Shown: positions 23,772 through 35,275, numbered from the stretch's first letter. The stretch: 64,000 nucleotides of DNA from Ricinus communis (GCF_019578655.1 NC_063258.1:4137283-4201282); one strand, 5' to 3'. Numbers and translations are program-made. The notes: generated by a model not told the origin, from the letters alone.

Positions 23772-25995
23772 GTAAAATAAATAGAACTGAACAGGGCAAC
23801 ATTATATGACAGACAAGCAAACATTCGAACTGACTATGATATTAATTTTAAAGGTCAGTTGTTGAGTACATTAATTAATGTACTAAGAGAATCATGTGTT
23901 GCTTAAAATAAATTGCTTCTTGTATTTAATTGGACCGAATCAAATAAATAAAATAAAAATTATTAAAAATATCATTATAATATCTCAAATGTCTGAAATC
24001 ATATAATTAATAAGTTACTATAAGATATTCTGAGTAATTAAGTGTTAACATATGATATTGATACATAAAAATACTCTTAAAATAGTTTATGTTTAGTGGG
24101 ATTCATGTAGATGTATAATGTTGGTTATATAATTCATAATGAGGATAGTTTTTAATTAGATTTAAAAAATTAATAATTATTTTTGTATATAAATTAATCA
24201 TGCAAGATGCACATGAATTAGTTTTTTTCTTTTTTTCTTTTTCAATTTCTTCTGGAAGAAATAATTTAGTCATAAATCAACCTATTTTCAATTGATTGAT
24301 TATTCCATTTTAATTCACTTAGCTAAACCATATTACTTGGCATTAGTTTTGATATATAAAGTAAAAAAATATATTATAAAGTGGCTATTCCCGATTCACA
24401 TGGTGAATTTAGATTGCAAACCAATAATATCATGACATGACATGTATCCTTTTATATGTATATATATATATATAATTAATGAGAAATTATACTATTTTCA
24501 TGTTGATCCAACATGATAATAATCTAATGAAGAAAGATAATATGAAAAAGAAGTGATAATATTTTTTCTAAAAAACTATCAGATTAGTTTTTTCTTCTAT
24601 TAATGGGTGATTTTTCTTTATTTTAATAAATTTTTACATATTAACTTCTCCTAGTTAATAAATGATGATAGTTTTTTTAATGAAAGAAATCAAAAGATTT
24701 AAATATTTAAAGACACATAATATACTTATTTTTGAAATATAAGATTAAAGCTTATTTGTAATTCTATTAATTCATTAATTAATAAATTATGTTTTTAACT
24801 AAAAATTGCTCTAATTTTAAAAAATAATATTTTAATTATATTTTTAATACTATATTAACTAATAAATTAATTTTTTAAATAGAAATTCTAAGTTAAAATA
24901 TTTTAAATTATATTTTAAATTTTTTATCAACTGATAAGTTAATCTTATAATATTTGAAACCAATAAAAATATTAAAAAAATCTAAGAAAGATAATTAATT
25001 TATTATTATTATTAAAATATTATGAATAATCATTACATATTAGAAATTTTATTAAATTTTATCTATAAACTCATTTATATTATTATTTATATTCATAATA
25101 ATTATAATGATCGTGCAGTAATAGTAAACAACTAATTATTTTTAATTTATAACTATTAATATATTACTTTATTATTTGAATTTAAGTTATTTTTTTATAT
25201 TAAATAAACTTTTATTTTATTTTTTATACAGTTTGCAGCTCATTACGAAAGTATTTAGTTAGATGCTAGAAATGAACTTTTACTCTAATCAATTAGTTGG
25301 TATCAATGTTTGTGGGTAATTGTTATGAATAGGAAATTAGCTTTTACGAGGATGTTTGTTCTGTTGGTTTTTCTCATACATTTCTCATACTTATTATTAT
25401 TATTATTATTATTATTGATAAACACAACTGTTAATTAATTTTCCTTTAGTATAAAATATTTTAAAATGTAAGAAAAGATTAACCTTGAGATATTTTAAAA
25501 TAAATTATATTATATGTATCTTCTCATATTTAACTCAATATATTCTCACTGTTATCTTTCAAACTGTCATTTCTCTATGAATTAGGTATAATGCTATTAA
25601 AGTAAATTTAAAATAATTATATACTTATAATAGATTCTATATATATATAAATTTTTTAAGTATATAAAACTCTTAAAAATGAATAATAAATATTACACTT
25701 TAATTAAAAAGAAACTAATTAATGTTTATATTAACAATTAAATATATAAACAACAATATTTATAAATTACTTTATCATGTACAATTATTAATCAACTACC
25801 AACCACAACTTAGCCAAACACCCTTACATTTTAATAAGAATGAAATAATAATAATTAAAATATCAACCAAGGATGAATGCTCATGCGACAATATTCTAAA
25901 ACATCAGCATTGACTTGTTCCTTGTAAATCTCCAAAGAATCACCAAATAAAGCTATTAAAGAAGCAACATGCACAACAACCAGAAGAAGAATAAG
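22701..25995. other. AT-rich intergenic DNA with microsatellites upstream of the P450
   Basis: No gene is seen. The stretch holds (AT)n at about 23720-23765 and 24459-24473 and (ATT)n at about 25388-25417, plus many runs of A and T. Apparent open frames here (for example the minus-strand one across the AT microsatellite at 23554-23820) are low-complexity artefacts. Confidence 0.5.
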
Positions 25996-26027
25996 AAAAG
26001 GCCAAAACCCTTGTCACCAAAAACTTG

Positions 26028-26034
26028 TATAAAT
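26028..26034 (+). promoter_or_regulatory. TATA box of the P450 gene
   Basis: TATAAAT stands 71 bases before the ATG at 26105, a suitable distance for a short leader. It is followed by ATTGCATGC and a leader with no earlier in-frame ATG. Confidence 0.55.
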
Positions 26035-26104
26035 CAATATTGCATGCTTTCAGTATTCTTTGAATCACAATTAAACACAATGTACATGCACAGTTAAGAT
26101 ATCA

Positions 26105-27628
26105 ATGGAGCTTTACATCTTCATCTTCATCTTTTCATGTCTGTGTCTCCTTCTCAAGCCACTTTTTCACCTTCTTCTTCCTCCATCAAATCCCGCTACT
26201 AACCTCCCGCCAGGACCTTCTAAGATTTCCCTTTTAGCCAGATTCTTTCTGGGTAGAAAATCTTTTTATGAACTGGGTCCTATTATTTCTAGCCTACGTA
26301 AGAAATACGGCCCTCTCATCACTGTCCATCTTGGCTCCCAACCTACCCTTTTCATTACCAACAGTTCTCTTGCTCACCAGGCTCTTATCCAAAACGGTGC
26401 AGTTTTTGCCGATCGTCCTCCTTCCATTAACAACCTTATTGCCAGCAATTCTAAGAAGATCATCAGTAAATCTCCTTATGGACCTATCTGGCGTGCTCTC
26501 CGTCGTAATCTTACTTCAGGTGTTCTTCATCCTGCCCAACTTAAATCTTTCTCGCGTGTCCGAAAGCGAGTCCTCAGTAATTTGATTCGCAGCCTTGGAG
26601 ACGACTCTGAAGTTAACAAGGTTGTTTACGTGGAAAAACATTTTCGCCATGCAATCTTTTCCTTGCTGGTTCTCCTGTGTTTTGGTGAAAATGTCGAGGA
26701 GAACCAGATTGTAGAGATAGAAAATGCACAGATGAAACTTTTCAAGAGTTTCCCCAGGTTTAAGGTGTTCATCATGATGCCCAGACTGGGAAAATTCTTA
26801 TTCAAAAAGCTATGGAAAGAGCTAAATGAAATAGTTACAGGCTTCGATGATTGCATAAAACCCCTAATCTGGCTGAGAAAGAAAGATTTAGAACAGGAAA
26901 TTTCAAGAACAGATCAGGACTGCACTTTCTATGTGGATACATTGCTAAACTTGCAAGTTCCTGGAGAAGAAGGGAAAATTACAGATGCAGAGGTGCTCGG
27001 ATTGTGCAATGAATTCATTGCTGCTGGCACAGACACAACGATGCTTTCTTTAGAGTGGATCATGGCGAACCTGGTCAAATATCCAACCATTCAGGCCAGG
27101 ATTCTGGAGGAAATAAAAGCTGTTACAGGAGACGAAGGAGAATGCATCAAAGAAGAAGATTTACAGAAGATGCCTTATCTAAAAGCAGTCATTCTTGAAG
27201 GTCTAAGGCGCCACCCACCAGGATATGCACTGGCTACCCCACATGCAGTGACAGAAGACATAGAGTTGGGTGGCTATACAGTACCTAAAGGTACTGCAGC
27301 AAATTTCCTGATAGCTGACATGGGCAGAGACCCTAACATCTGGGATGATCCTATGGAGTTCAAGCCTGAAAGATTCTCCAGAAATGAAGCTCAGGATTTT
27401 GATGTTACAGGGATTAGAGAGATAAAAATGATGCCGTTTGGTGCAGGAAGGAGGATATGCCCTGGTTACGGATTGGCTATGCTTCATTTGGAGTATCTTG
27501 TGGCAAATTTGGTATGGCAGTTTGAGTGGAGGCCAGTTAATGGGGAAGATGTTGATCTTACTGAGAAATATGGTATTACTATTTCAATGAAGAATCCTTT
27601 GCGAGTTCTTTTATCTCCTAGATTTTGA
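26105..27628 (+). CDS. CYP89A-like: Cytochrome P450, CYP89A type, intact and intronless
   Basis: A heme-thiolate monooxygenase of 507 residues, anchored in the ER by an N-terminal helix (residues 3-28, rich in F, I and L) followed by the proline hinge LPPGPSKISLL at about 34. The I-helix oxygen-binding motif AAGTDTT is at 306-312, the K-helix ExxR is EGLR at 365-368, PERF is at about 420, and the heme loop PFGAGRRICPG is at 444-454 with Cys452 as iron ligand. HPPGYALATPHAVTED after ExxR and the single-exon structure fit the CYP89A family, some members of which act in chlorophyll breakdown; the substrate of this one cannot be told. All key residues are present and length is normal. It stands alone: the nearest genes are about 8 kb upstream and 18 kb downstream. 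Confidence 0.95.
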   Translation: MELYIFIFIFSCLCLLLKPLFHLLLPPSNPATNLPPGPSKISLLARFFLGRKSFYELGPIISSLRKKYGPLITVHLGSQPTLFITNSSLAHQALIQNGAVFADRPPSINNLIASNSKKIISKSPYGPIWRALRRNLTSGVLHPAQLKSFSRVRKRVLSNLIRSLGDDSEVNKVVYVEKHFRHAIFSLLVLLCFGENVEENQIVEIENAQMKLFKSFPRFKVFIMMPRLGKFLFKKLWKELNEIVTGFDDCIKPLIWLRKKDLEQEISRTDQDCTFYVDTLLNLQVPGEEGKITDAEVLGLCNEFIAAGTDTTMLSLEWIMANLVKYPTIQARILEEIKAVTGDEGECIKEEDLQKMPYLKAVILEGLRRHPPGYALATPHAVTEDIELGGYTVPKGTAANFLIADMGRDPNIWDDPMEFKPERFSRNEAQDFDVTGIREIKMMPFGAGRRICPGYGLAMLHLEYLVANLVWQFEWRPVNGEDVDLTEKYGITISMKNPLRVLLSPRF

Positions 27629-27707
27629 TATCAATGAAATTCTGAGGTTACCATTGCTGTCTCAAGCTGATGGCAACATTTAGGGTTACTATATGATGTT
27701 TTGTGGT

Positions 27708-27713
27708 AATAAA
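27708..27713 (+). terminator. Polyadenylation signal AATAAA after the P450
   Basis: AATAAA lies 80 bases after the P450 stop codon, a plausible distance in a plant 3' untranslated region. Cleavage probably follows within a few tens of bases. Confidence 0.5.
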
Positions 27714-28029
27714 CTATATCAATTTCGGTTGATGTTTGTGTTAAATACTGTACCAATTTCTATTTAGGAAATTAAAGGTGTGTTTGCTTTTGCCAATCAT
27801 CAATCGGTGCTTTTTCTTATTTCTTAGAATAATGGAGATTTCGGGTTTAAATATTTCATTGGCGATCTATTAATATAATTGGATTTATCACTTTTATGGT
27901 GAGAATCATATAAGAGAGATTGTTACTTTTATTATTGTGTATAGAACATTTCCTGGAATTTTAACAAAAAGAAAAAAATAATAATTAGTATGAATGATAT
28001 AAAATTATAAAAATATATATGTTCTTTTT

Positions 28030-28335
28030 ACCTATGCTCATACATCAAACCGATAGATGATTGATACACATTCATTAGTTTTAAATGAATTAGTATGTGT
28101 CGATCATCTAATATCAAAACGTAAAGCATTCATACATACATATCACTCTCTTATTAATTATGGTGTATACACCAAACCTAGATAAAAATCTTTTAAAAAT
28201 ATTATAAAATAGAAATTTTTTGGATAGTTTTGGTGTATGTCCTCGCCTATACACCAAACTAATAGATGATTGATACATATTTATTAGTTTTAAATGATGA
28301 AGTATGTGTCAATCATCCAATACCAAAGGGTAAAA
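28030..28335. repeat. Two copies of a hairpin repeat (GATGATTGATACA...TGTRTCRATCATC)
   Basis: At about 28056-28108 and 28265-28317, the text GATGATTGATACAYATT is followed, after a short loop of TTAGTTTTAAATG, by its near reverse complement ending TGTGTC(G/A)ATCATC. Each copy can form a hairpin. Between them lie TGGTGTATACACCAAAC near 28161 and TTGGTGTATGTCC...TATACACCAA near 28230, which are also dyads. A third copy is at 33692-33743. These look like small MITE-like elements. Confidence 0.6.
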
Positions 28336-28930
28336 TATTGATAAAATTTACTTAGACCAAGTATTAGTAGTACTAATATGTATAGGCATTCAAAAAGTTA
28401 TTTTTGAATTGAAAACTATTAAATCAATTACCATTAAGAAAAAGTTTTCTATATTAATTTGTTCTTTAGGTTAATTATATGTAATTTTTGGCTATTAAAT
28501 GAATTTGTGTGTACTCTTTGTTGATTCTTGTGTTTTCTTTTTTAGGTTTGCATCATGAAACATATCCATATTTCTTTAGTTTCTTGGGGATTTTTCTTCT
28601 TTATTTTGGAATAAGATTGGGTAATTAATTAAACAGGAAGTGAATTATATTTAAGTCATATTTTTTAAATAAATTTAGATGAAATGATTTTATTATATAT
28701 GCAGTTGTTGAGTCACAGTTGTTTAGTTCTAAGTTGTTAGATTAATGTTTTCGTTGACAATAGAAGTCACCATTTCCCTACCAACTGAATGCCACATTCT
28801 ATCTTGAAATTGGATGAATATTTTCTCCACATGAGGAAGATTCACTTATGTTCCCACGATGAAAGCATGAAGTCCTCTTTTTCTTTATGAAAACAATTTT
28901 AAAACAATTACTAAAAATATATACATATAT
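28336..28930. other. AT-rich intergenic DNA, nothing recognised
   Basis: Neither a protein-like frame nor a repeat structure was seen between the hairpin repeats and the plastid-derived segment. Confidence 0.45.
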
Positions 28931-29075
28931 AAGTAGCCACAGATACAATTCTCAATCAACAACAAAATGTAATATGTGTTTATGTAGCTATTGGGCAAAA
29001 AGTATCTTCTGTGGCTCGGGTAGTGACTACTTTACAGGAAAGAGAGGCAATGGAGTACACTACTGCAGTAGACAA
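28931..29075 (+). pseudogene. atpA: Nuclear fragment of plastid atpA (ATP synthase alpha subunit)
   Basis: From 28933 the frame reads [20 protein letters not shown], then [22 protein letters not shown]. This matches the nucleotide-binding domain of plastid ATP synthase alpha (family text there: ...LNQQGQN...[29 protein letters not shown]). One glycine codon is missing and several substitutions are present (for example R for Q in VAQVV, E for G in ERGAM). Similarity fades after about 29065. Only about 45 codons of a protein of roughly 500 residues are present, so this is an old nuclear insertion of plastid DNA, not a gene. Confidence 0.85.
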
Positions 29076-29084
29076 GTGGGTGTT

Positions 29085-29261
29085 TTTTAATATTTCTAGT
29101 TACTTCGTTTTCTATTTCTATCTAAAAGAATCATATATATATATATATAAAGAGAGAGTAAAAAGTCTTTACAGTCATACACTTCGGACCAAATAAAATT
29201 TATGATATGAAGATGTCATATAATATAACAGTTTGAATACTAGAATTTTTTTTCTTGACTT

Positions 29262-29311
<50 letters not shown>

Positions 29312-30298
29312 ATTATTACTACTTTCGACATAATAAAAAAAAACTTTTATTTATAACAGTTCTTTTAATTGCTATACTAAACTGGTATATGAAATGAAAA
29401 AATTCAAATAGTTTGTATTATACAATCAGTCCTCTTTCTCCTTATGAAAATAATTTTAAAACAATTACTAAATTATATATATATATATATATATATAGAT
29501 ATCATAACTTAATAAAAGTTTGAGTATTAGAATTTTTTCTTGACTTAATTCTTACTTATGTTGGATAAAATGATAGCAATTAAAGATAAGATAATGTTAA
29601 TATCTTATTATATTATATAAATAAATTTAATGAGATAAAATGGTAATATAGTAAGACAAAATATAATATAACATATATTGTTTAAAATTATATATAAATT
29701 TACTATATAAAAAAATATTTTTAGAACATGTTTATAACTTATTATAATATAAAGTTGATTCATATTTACAACTGACCTAAATTGGGATTGAGATTTTTTA
29801 TAATTATATAGAGATTATTCTCATATATATATATATATATATATATATGATAACAACGATGACGACGGCAACAATAATAATAATAATAATAATAAAACTA
29901 TTACTTCAAGCTTAATTATGAGTTAAACCCATTTGAACTAATTAAATGTAGGGTTGGCAATTTAAGCTATGATGTTGTCCATATATGGTGGTATGTTGGT
30001 GTGGTGGTGTTAAATATGTAGGTATAACATAAAATGATAAATTAAATCTTTTTATTATTTGTGTCAAGAGTCGAGATATATTTATTAAGTAATGAATCTA
30101 TTTTTCATGTTTACATAAATAGATTATAATATATTATTAAATAATATGACACAATTTATTAAGAAATCATTACACTAAGCAATCCAAATTTTCGTTGTAA
30201 AAAAGAGAAAATTCACCATTATTTGTTACTAGTGAAAATCAGCGTAGATGGCATCCATCGTTAAAACTGTTGTCATTATATGTTTAATAATAATATAC
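29085..30298. other. AT-rich intergenic DNA with several microsatellites
   Basis: (AT)n occurs near 29137-29150, 29476-29500 and 29825-29849, with (AAT)n/(ATT)n near 29265-29315 and 29873-29894. The AAT and ATT tracts at 29265-29315 face each other and can form a hairpin. The text ATGAAAATAATTTTAAAACAATTACTAAA at 29440 repeats 28888-28916, so the flank of the atpA fragment seems duplicated here without the atpA part. Confidence 0.45.
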
Positions 30299-30299
30299 A

Positions 30300-31745
30300 T
30301 TTATTGATAAAAGCGTGATGTATGTAATTATTACGTATACTTGAGTTGACTTTTAATGAATTTTGATTAAATAAATATTATTAGTTATTTAAGATTTTAG
30401 TTTAGAGTTTTAATTAAGATTTTACTATTTTTAACTCAAGTCTAATTAGAAGTTTAATTTAAGTGCTAATTACTGTTTTTCTTTTTGTAGGTATTTTTGT
30501 TTAAAAATTCTAAAGAATCAAGGATTTAAGCAACATGGTTGTAACATTACCATGCTTGTGTCCGTATCATCTGCTAGAAGAAGAGATTTTAGAAGTAAGA
30601 CCATGTTGAGGTTATATGCTGTAAAAGAAATTATATGATACAAGCATAACATGGTCGTGTTGAAAGAGAGAAGATTTTCTATTGCAGTTTTTTCTTCTGC
30701 AGTACCTCGACATGATATGAGCGTGCAAGGGTTCTCAAGAATCAGTTTTCCTTTTATAAGGGCTAAAAAATCATTTATTTTAGCTTTTTGAATGGATTTT
30801 TAAATTCAAGAACATATAGGCTTTATTCAAGCCTTTCCTATATAAAGAGACATAAAGAATCATTATAAGGATTCTTGCTAGATGATAAAATAAGTTCTAA
30901 ACAGAGATTAAATGAGAGATCATGCAAGATTCAAGAGTTTCATCTTCTTCATTTTCATTCTTTAATTATTTTTATTTTTATTGCCACAACTATGTGTTGG
31001 CTAAACTTGTTTTAGAATTTAAGATAGGGGTAGCTATTCCATGATGTGATTGAACATATTTTTTTATTAATTTAATTTCCAATTAATTTTATGAATTGTC
31101 TTATTTTATATTTTCATTCTTGGCCAGTTTAATTGCAGGTTTATGGATATATTAACTAACGAGAGTTAGAAAAATTTACCAGTTTAAGATTCGTAGAACT
31201 TAGATCACTTGACCACGAGAATAGACGAGCTCTTCGAGTATAAAATAATTGTTAAGGAGCTTAATGAATTTTGATTAACTTCTTAATCATGAGATAAACC
31301 TTAATCTAAACATGCTTAATTGAGCTCGAGAGTGTCTTTAGGTATTTTAGAACAACTACCCTTAACTGAAGTCGTGGTATTTAATAATTTTGGTATTCAT
31401 GATTAAATTGGAATAGTGAAACTAAGCCTAAGCTCTAGACTTTAATTATTCATAGTTTTAATTGTTTAGGTTTATATTTTATTTGTTTAGTCACCTTTAT
31501 TTGATTTGCTAACTAAGATGATATATTTCTTCGCTTACAAAAGAGAACAAAATTCTACCTAAAATGAAAAGTCAAAAAATGCCATTAATTCATTTCTAGA
31601 TCAAGTATCCTATGGGATATAGGAAAAATGCAGGTTATAAGTAGGAATATTAGTACTCAATAACAATCCTCGAAGGAACTATAACTCTTTATATTACAAT
31701 TCACGATCCGAGCACTTATGGGTTTGAAACACAACAAAGGGTAAT
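30300..31745 (+). mobile_element. Gypsy-type LTR-like sequence
   Basis: The text resembles LTRs and leaders of plant Ty3/gypsy elements: AACATGGTCGTGTTGAAA and GACATGATATGAGCGTGC (decayed versions of repeated CACGGTCGTGTG phrases), a TATA-like CTATATAAAGAG at 30839, then a leader with TTGCCACAACTATGTGTTGGCTAAACTTG. Near the end comes TATTACAATTCACGATCCGAGCAC, like the 3' part of such LTRs. The boundaries and a second copy were not found, so it may be a solo LTR or a remnant. Confidence 0.45.
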
Positions 31746-31974
31746 TTCTTTATTGTTTATTATTTATCTTTAAACCATTATTAGACTAAATATATTTAGT
31801 GAAGCTCTTGTTGGTGTATATTCTGATTTTTTAGTTATTATTATTTTATCGCTAATTTGTCACTAAAATTAGAATTTATTTTTAAGATAATAAATATTTA
31901 TGTTGTTAATCAGTAAAAGTAGGATTTTTTTTTTCAAATTATTATTACAACTACTACTATATTGAGTTAGTTTA

Positions 31975-33150
31975 GATGCTTTCAACAGAAAGACCTCAGT
32001 GTATTTTTGAAGGAAAAATCAGAATTTTTTCAAAAATTTAAAAATTTCAAGCCTTTTGTTGAAAATTATATCGATAAAAAGATTAAAATACTTAAAACAG
32101 ATCGAAGAAGAGAATTATGTGGCAATGAATTTGATGCATATTATGAAGCAAATGGCACAAGGAACTAGCTAACTACTTCATACGCATCGCAACAAAATAG
32201 TTTTTGTGTGTGAAAGAAAGAACAAAACTATTCTCAATAGTTCAGAGCATCCTAGCTACCGAAGAAATTCCAAAGCAATTATGGCCTGAAGCAGTGTTAT
32301 GATCAATTCTTGTTCTAAATAGAATTCCAACCTTTACAGTAAATAATAAGACACCTTAAGAGGCACGAAGTGAAAAGAAGCCTTCAGTTGAGCATTTCAA
32401 AGTATTTGGATGTATTGCATATGCATATATATCTAATAAAAGAAGAAAAAAATCCCGATGACAGAAGTGAAAAATGTGTGTTTCTTGGGATAAGTGAATC
32501 TTCAAAAGCTTACAAATTATTTCATCCCATGACAAAGAAGATGGTAATAAGCAGAGATATAATTTTCTAAAAACATTCAAAATGAAATTTGACCAGCGAC
32601 AAGTTAGTTTGATACTTGATAATGTTGTCTTAGATTATAAATAGAAGTTCTTGAAATTCAAGTGTAACTTCAATAGAAAATTTAAGAGAAATCATCATCT
32701 CGCTTTGAAATCTAAGAGCAGTAATCATTTTAACCTACAACTTAAATTTATCAATAATTAGAAGAAGAAATAGGCTATAGTTTGAGGAATGAAAACACAA
32801 GAAAGAGGCCAACAAGGATGGTGGATTACAGTTTAAATTATTCAAGTTTTGATAATGATGATACTCATTTTGTATTGTTTGTAAGCAATGATCTAATCAC
32901 ATGATGAGATTGTAAAAGATAGAAAATAAAGGCAACCAATAGACAAAAAGAAAATCAAATCCATTGGAAAAATCACCTTGGGAGTTGACTGATCTGCCTA
33001 AAGGACAAATACCATTGTGTTAAATAGGTTTACAAGATAAAATTGAAACAAAATGGTGCAAATTGATAAGCATAAAGCTCAGCTGGTAGCGGAAGTTTAC
33101 GAGCAAAAGTATGAAATTGATTACAAGGAAGTTTATTTAGATAACATTAT
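31975..33150 (+). pseudogene. Decayed Ty1/copia polyprotein fragment (integrase to start of reverse transcriptase)
   Basis: Several pieces in slightly shifting frames match copia polyproteins in the right order. First comes integrase: LKEKSEFFQKFKNFK, LKTDRRRELCGNEFDAYYEA and an ERKNKTILN block near 32210. Next is the integrase C-terminus RSEKCVFLGISESSKAYKL at about 32464-32520 followed by KKMVISRDIIF. Then come PLEKSPWELTDLPKGQIP near 32958-33010 and DKHKAQLVAEVYEQKYEIDYKEV near 33065-33135, the start of reverse transcriptase. Stops and frameshifts break it, and the catalytic YVDD region is missing. The adjacent LTR-like sequence upstream looks gypsy-type, so the two probably come from different insertions. 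Confidence 0.85.
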
Positions 33151-33679
33151 CCTTATTAAAACTTATTAATAATAACTTACTTTAAGTTGATATCATATAA
33201 TTATTTTTTTATAATTCATGACTGATAATTATTATTTTAAAATTATATTAAATAGTTATAATTATGATATTTATAATTGTGGCATTTCAAATCAAAAATA
33301 CTTTTATCAGTGGAATTTAAGTGTTAATTCCTGCTTTTAGAATAACTTCTATAAATATTTTTGATAATAAATAAAATTGAATTAAATAAAAATAATTATA
33401 ATATTTTAAATTATTATAAGTTATATTTATTAATGTGTCTTTGAAATAGTATTATAAAATAAAATACATTTAAAGATAAATTATACCCTCAATGGTCATT
33501 TAACATACTAATAAAAACAACAAAAAAGATCTTATTAAACAGTTTAATTTTTCAACTACCAGTCATCAACTACCAATTACCAGCTATGTAGTTAGCCAAA
33601 CTAAACATGCCCTTAATCATCATAGATGGACAAAAAAGAGATTTTCTTACCTACATCCAGTGTGTCTGTGTGTGTTTTA

Positions 33680-33790
33680 CACCTTGATGTTGGATGATTG
33701 ATATATACTCTATTATTTAAAACTAATGAATGTGTCAATCATCTTGGTGTATCGATGAAGACATGCACATAGACTAGTTCAAAATTTTCC
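33680..33790. repeat. Third copy of the hairpin repeat
   Basis: TGGATGATTGATATATACTCTATTA at about 33691, followed by AATGAATGTGTCAATCATC ending at 33743, repeats the dyad of 28056-28108 and 28265-28317. It lies just outside the left inverted repeat at 33865. Confidence 0.55.
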
Positions 33791-33864
33791 ACATAAAAAA
33801 GCCAGTGTTTAAATGTAACTTTTTACTTTTCCGAAAAAATGAAAAATAAGAACAAACCAAGATT

Positions 33865-34010
33865 GGGAGAAGGTAAATTTTCAACCCTAATGTTAGCACT
33901 CGGATACAAATAAACTCCTAAACTAAAATTTAGAAAATTTAACTTTTAAAAAAAGCATACTTTTCACTAATATGGAACCCTCCATTAAACTGAAAATGAA
34001 ATGATGTGTA
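33865..34010 (+). repeat. Left terminal inverted repeat, Mutator-like
   Basis: GGGAGAAGGTAAATTTTCAA opens a block of at least 65 bp whose reverse complement lies at 44615-44680 (for example GTTAGCACTCGGATACAAAT here against GTTAGCCCTCGAGTACAAAT there). The next 100 bp are more weakly similar. Long, diverged termini opening with G-rich, A-rich text are typical of non-autonomous Mutator-like elements in plants. Confidence 0.65.
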
Positions 34011-34289
34011 ATACTGTTTAGCATAGTTGACTTAGCATTAATGGGATCTATATATAGTGGTAACTACTATTATTTTTTTTCTCTCTCTCTTTCTCTTTTA
34101 TTCTCCTTTTGTAATTAAAACTCCTCATTTTCTTATACTAACCTTTGTTTCTCATAAAAAATCTCCAATTCTAAAACTCTAAAATTGAGAACAGAATTAG
34201 TAAATTACAGATAGAATAAATTTGAATTGACTTCATGCCTTCATCTATTTCATCATCTATTGCAAAATCGGTGAAAGGAGCAGTATAGA

Positions 34290-34852
34290 AATCGATTTAT
34301 AATGGACCTGGTAAGTATTGTACATTTTAAACTAGAGGGGTTAAGATGAAAGCTCCTAGATGGACTTTATGGACAAATGATAATCTAGAGAGAAGGTTCT
34401 ATGATTGCCTAAATTATAAGGTAAGTATAAATTAATTTTATGATCTAAGTGTGTTCAACATTTTCTATTAGTAATATGGAGTGGTAATTTTGATTTATGG
34501 ATTCATATTAAAAGCTATAGGTTTTGAGTGGGACGGTGTTTTTGAGGGTGAAAAAGCTAAAGATGTGATCAATGAGCTTAAAGTCGAGAGAAACTTATTA
34601 CAATATGAAAATTGGTAGTTGAAGAATTTGGAAAGAGAGAAGCTTGTAGATGAGAATTTGGCAAAGGAGATTAATAAGTTATAGAACGAATTGAGACATT
34701 TGAAGATTTCTAATATGATGGAGAGACAAAAGTTGAAGAAGGAAGTGTTTAATGCATATGTTATTGCTTTTATTTTCTAGATTGTAATGTTTGTTGCAGT
34801 AGCGGTGTATGTTTTGTTAGTGTTTTGTTTAGCTTTGAGATTTATAGATTAG
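34290..34852 (+). pseudogene. GRF-type zinc-finger protein pseudogene
   Basis: The first exon-like part, about 34319-34420, reads MKAPRWTLWTNDNLERRFYD then CLNYK. This fits the second half of a GRF zinc finger (consensus roughly W-T-x-x-NPGRRF-x-x-C). A canonical donor, AAGGTAAGT, follows at 34421. After an intron of about 100 bp, sequence from about 34520 reads GFEWDGVFEGEKAKDVINEL followed by a leucine-rich coiled coil and, near 34760-34845, a hydrophobic membrane-like tail (VMFVAVAVYVLLVFCLALRF). This order is the usual one for small plant GRF proteins. Three in-frame TAG stops interrupt the second exon and a TAA lies in the first, so it is dead. It sits 350 bp inside the left Mutator-like repeat. 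Confidence 0.75.
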
Positions 34853-35255
34853 TATTTATTGGAATTTGGGTTGGGTAACCCATCACGGATTGACCTAAAC
34901 CCATTTAACTTATTCATACTAATTATAATTAATATTATCATTATCATTAATTATATTTATTTTAGAACAAATATTTTTATGTAACTGCTAGATAGTTATC
35001 AAAGAAAAAAATTTCACGTTAAGTGGATATATGTGGGAAGTTAACTCTATAAAGAACACTATCCTTTTTTCATCAATAGTAAAGAGAAAATCTTTCTAAA
35101 AAATTTACAGCTATATATTAAGAGTATATGGGTTGTGAATTAAACATATATATCCATTATGAATTGTATGTGACTTAGTTTTAATTAACACACTTGTGGG
35201 ATCATCAAGAGGTAAGTGATCTTCACATTATTCTTATTTAATTCTGCAATAATCA

Positions 35256-35275
35256 ATATTGATATCAGAGCTTTA
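35256..35275 (+). other. Copia-type primer-binding site remnant (TGATATCAGAGC)
   Basis: TTGATATCAGAGC at 35259-35271 is one mismatch from TGGTATCAGAGC, the initiator-Met tRNA complement found just after copia 5' LTRs. It follows text ending in CA at 35255, as an LTR should. The LTR would lie at about 34870-35255 on the + strand, but I could not find its start or partner. Internal sequence is cut off by other repeats within 500 bp. Confidence 0.5.

Noticed and set aside
23554..23820. Minus-strand frame of 88 codons
   Set aside because: It is created by a long (AT)n microsatellite read as alternating Ile-Tyr.
26268..27487. Additional frames on both strands across the P450
   Set aside because: They are shadows of the intact 507-residue reading frame.
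35256..35275. A tRNA gene suggested by TATCAGAGC
   Set aside because: Only the 12-base primer-site complement is present, in the position expected just after an LTR.
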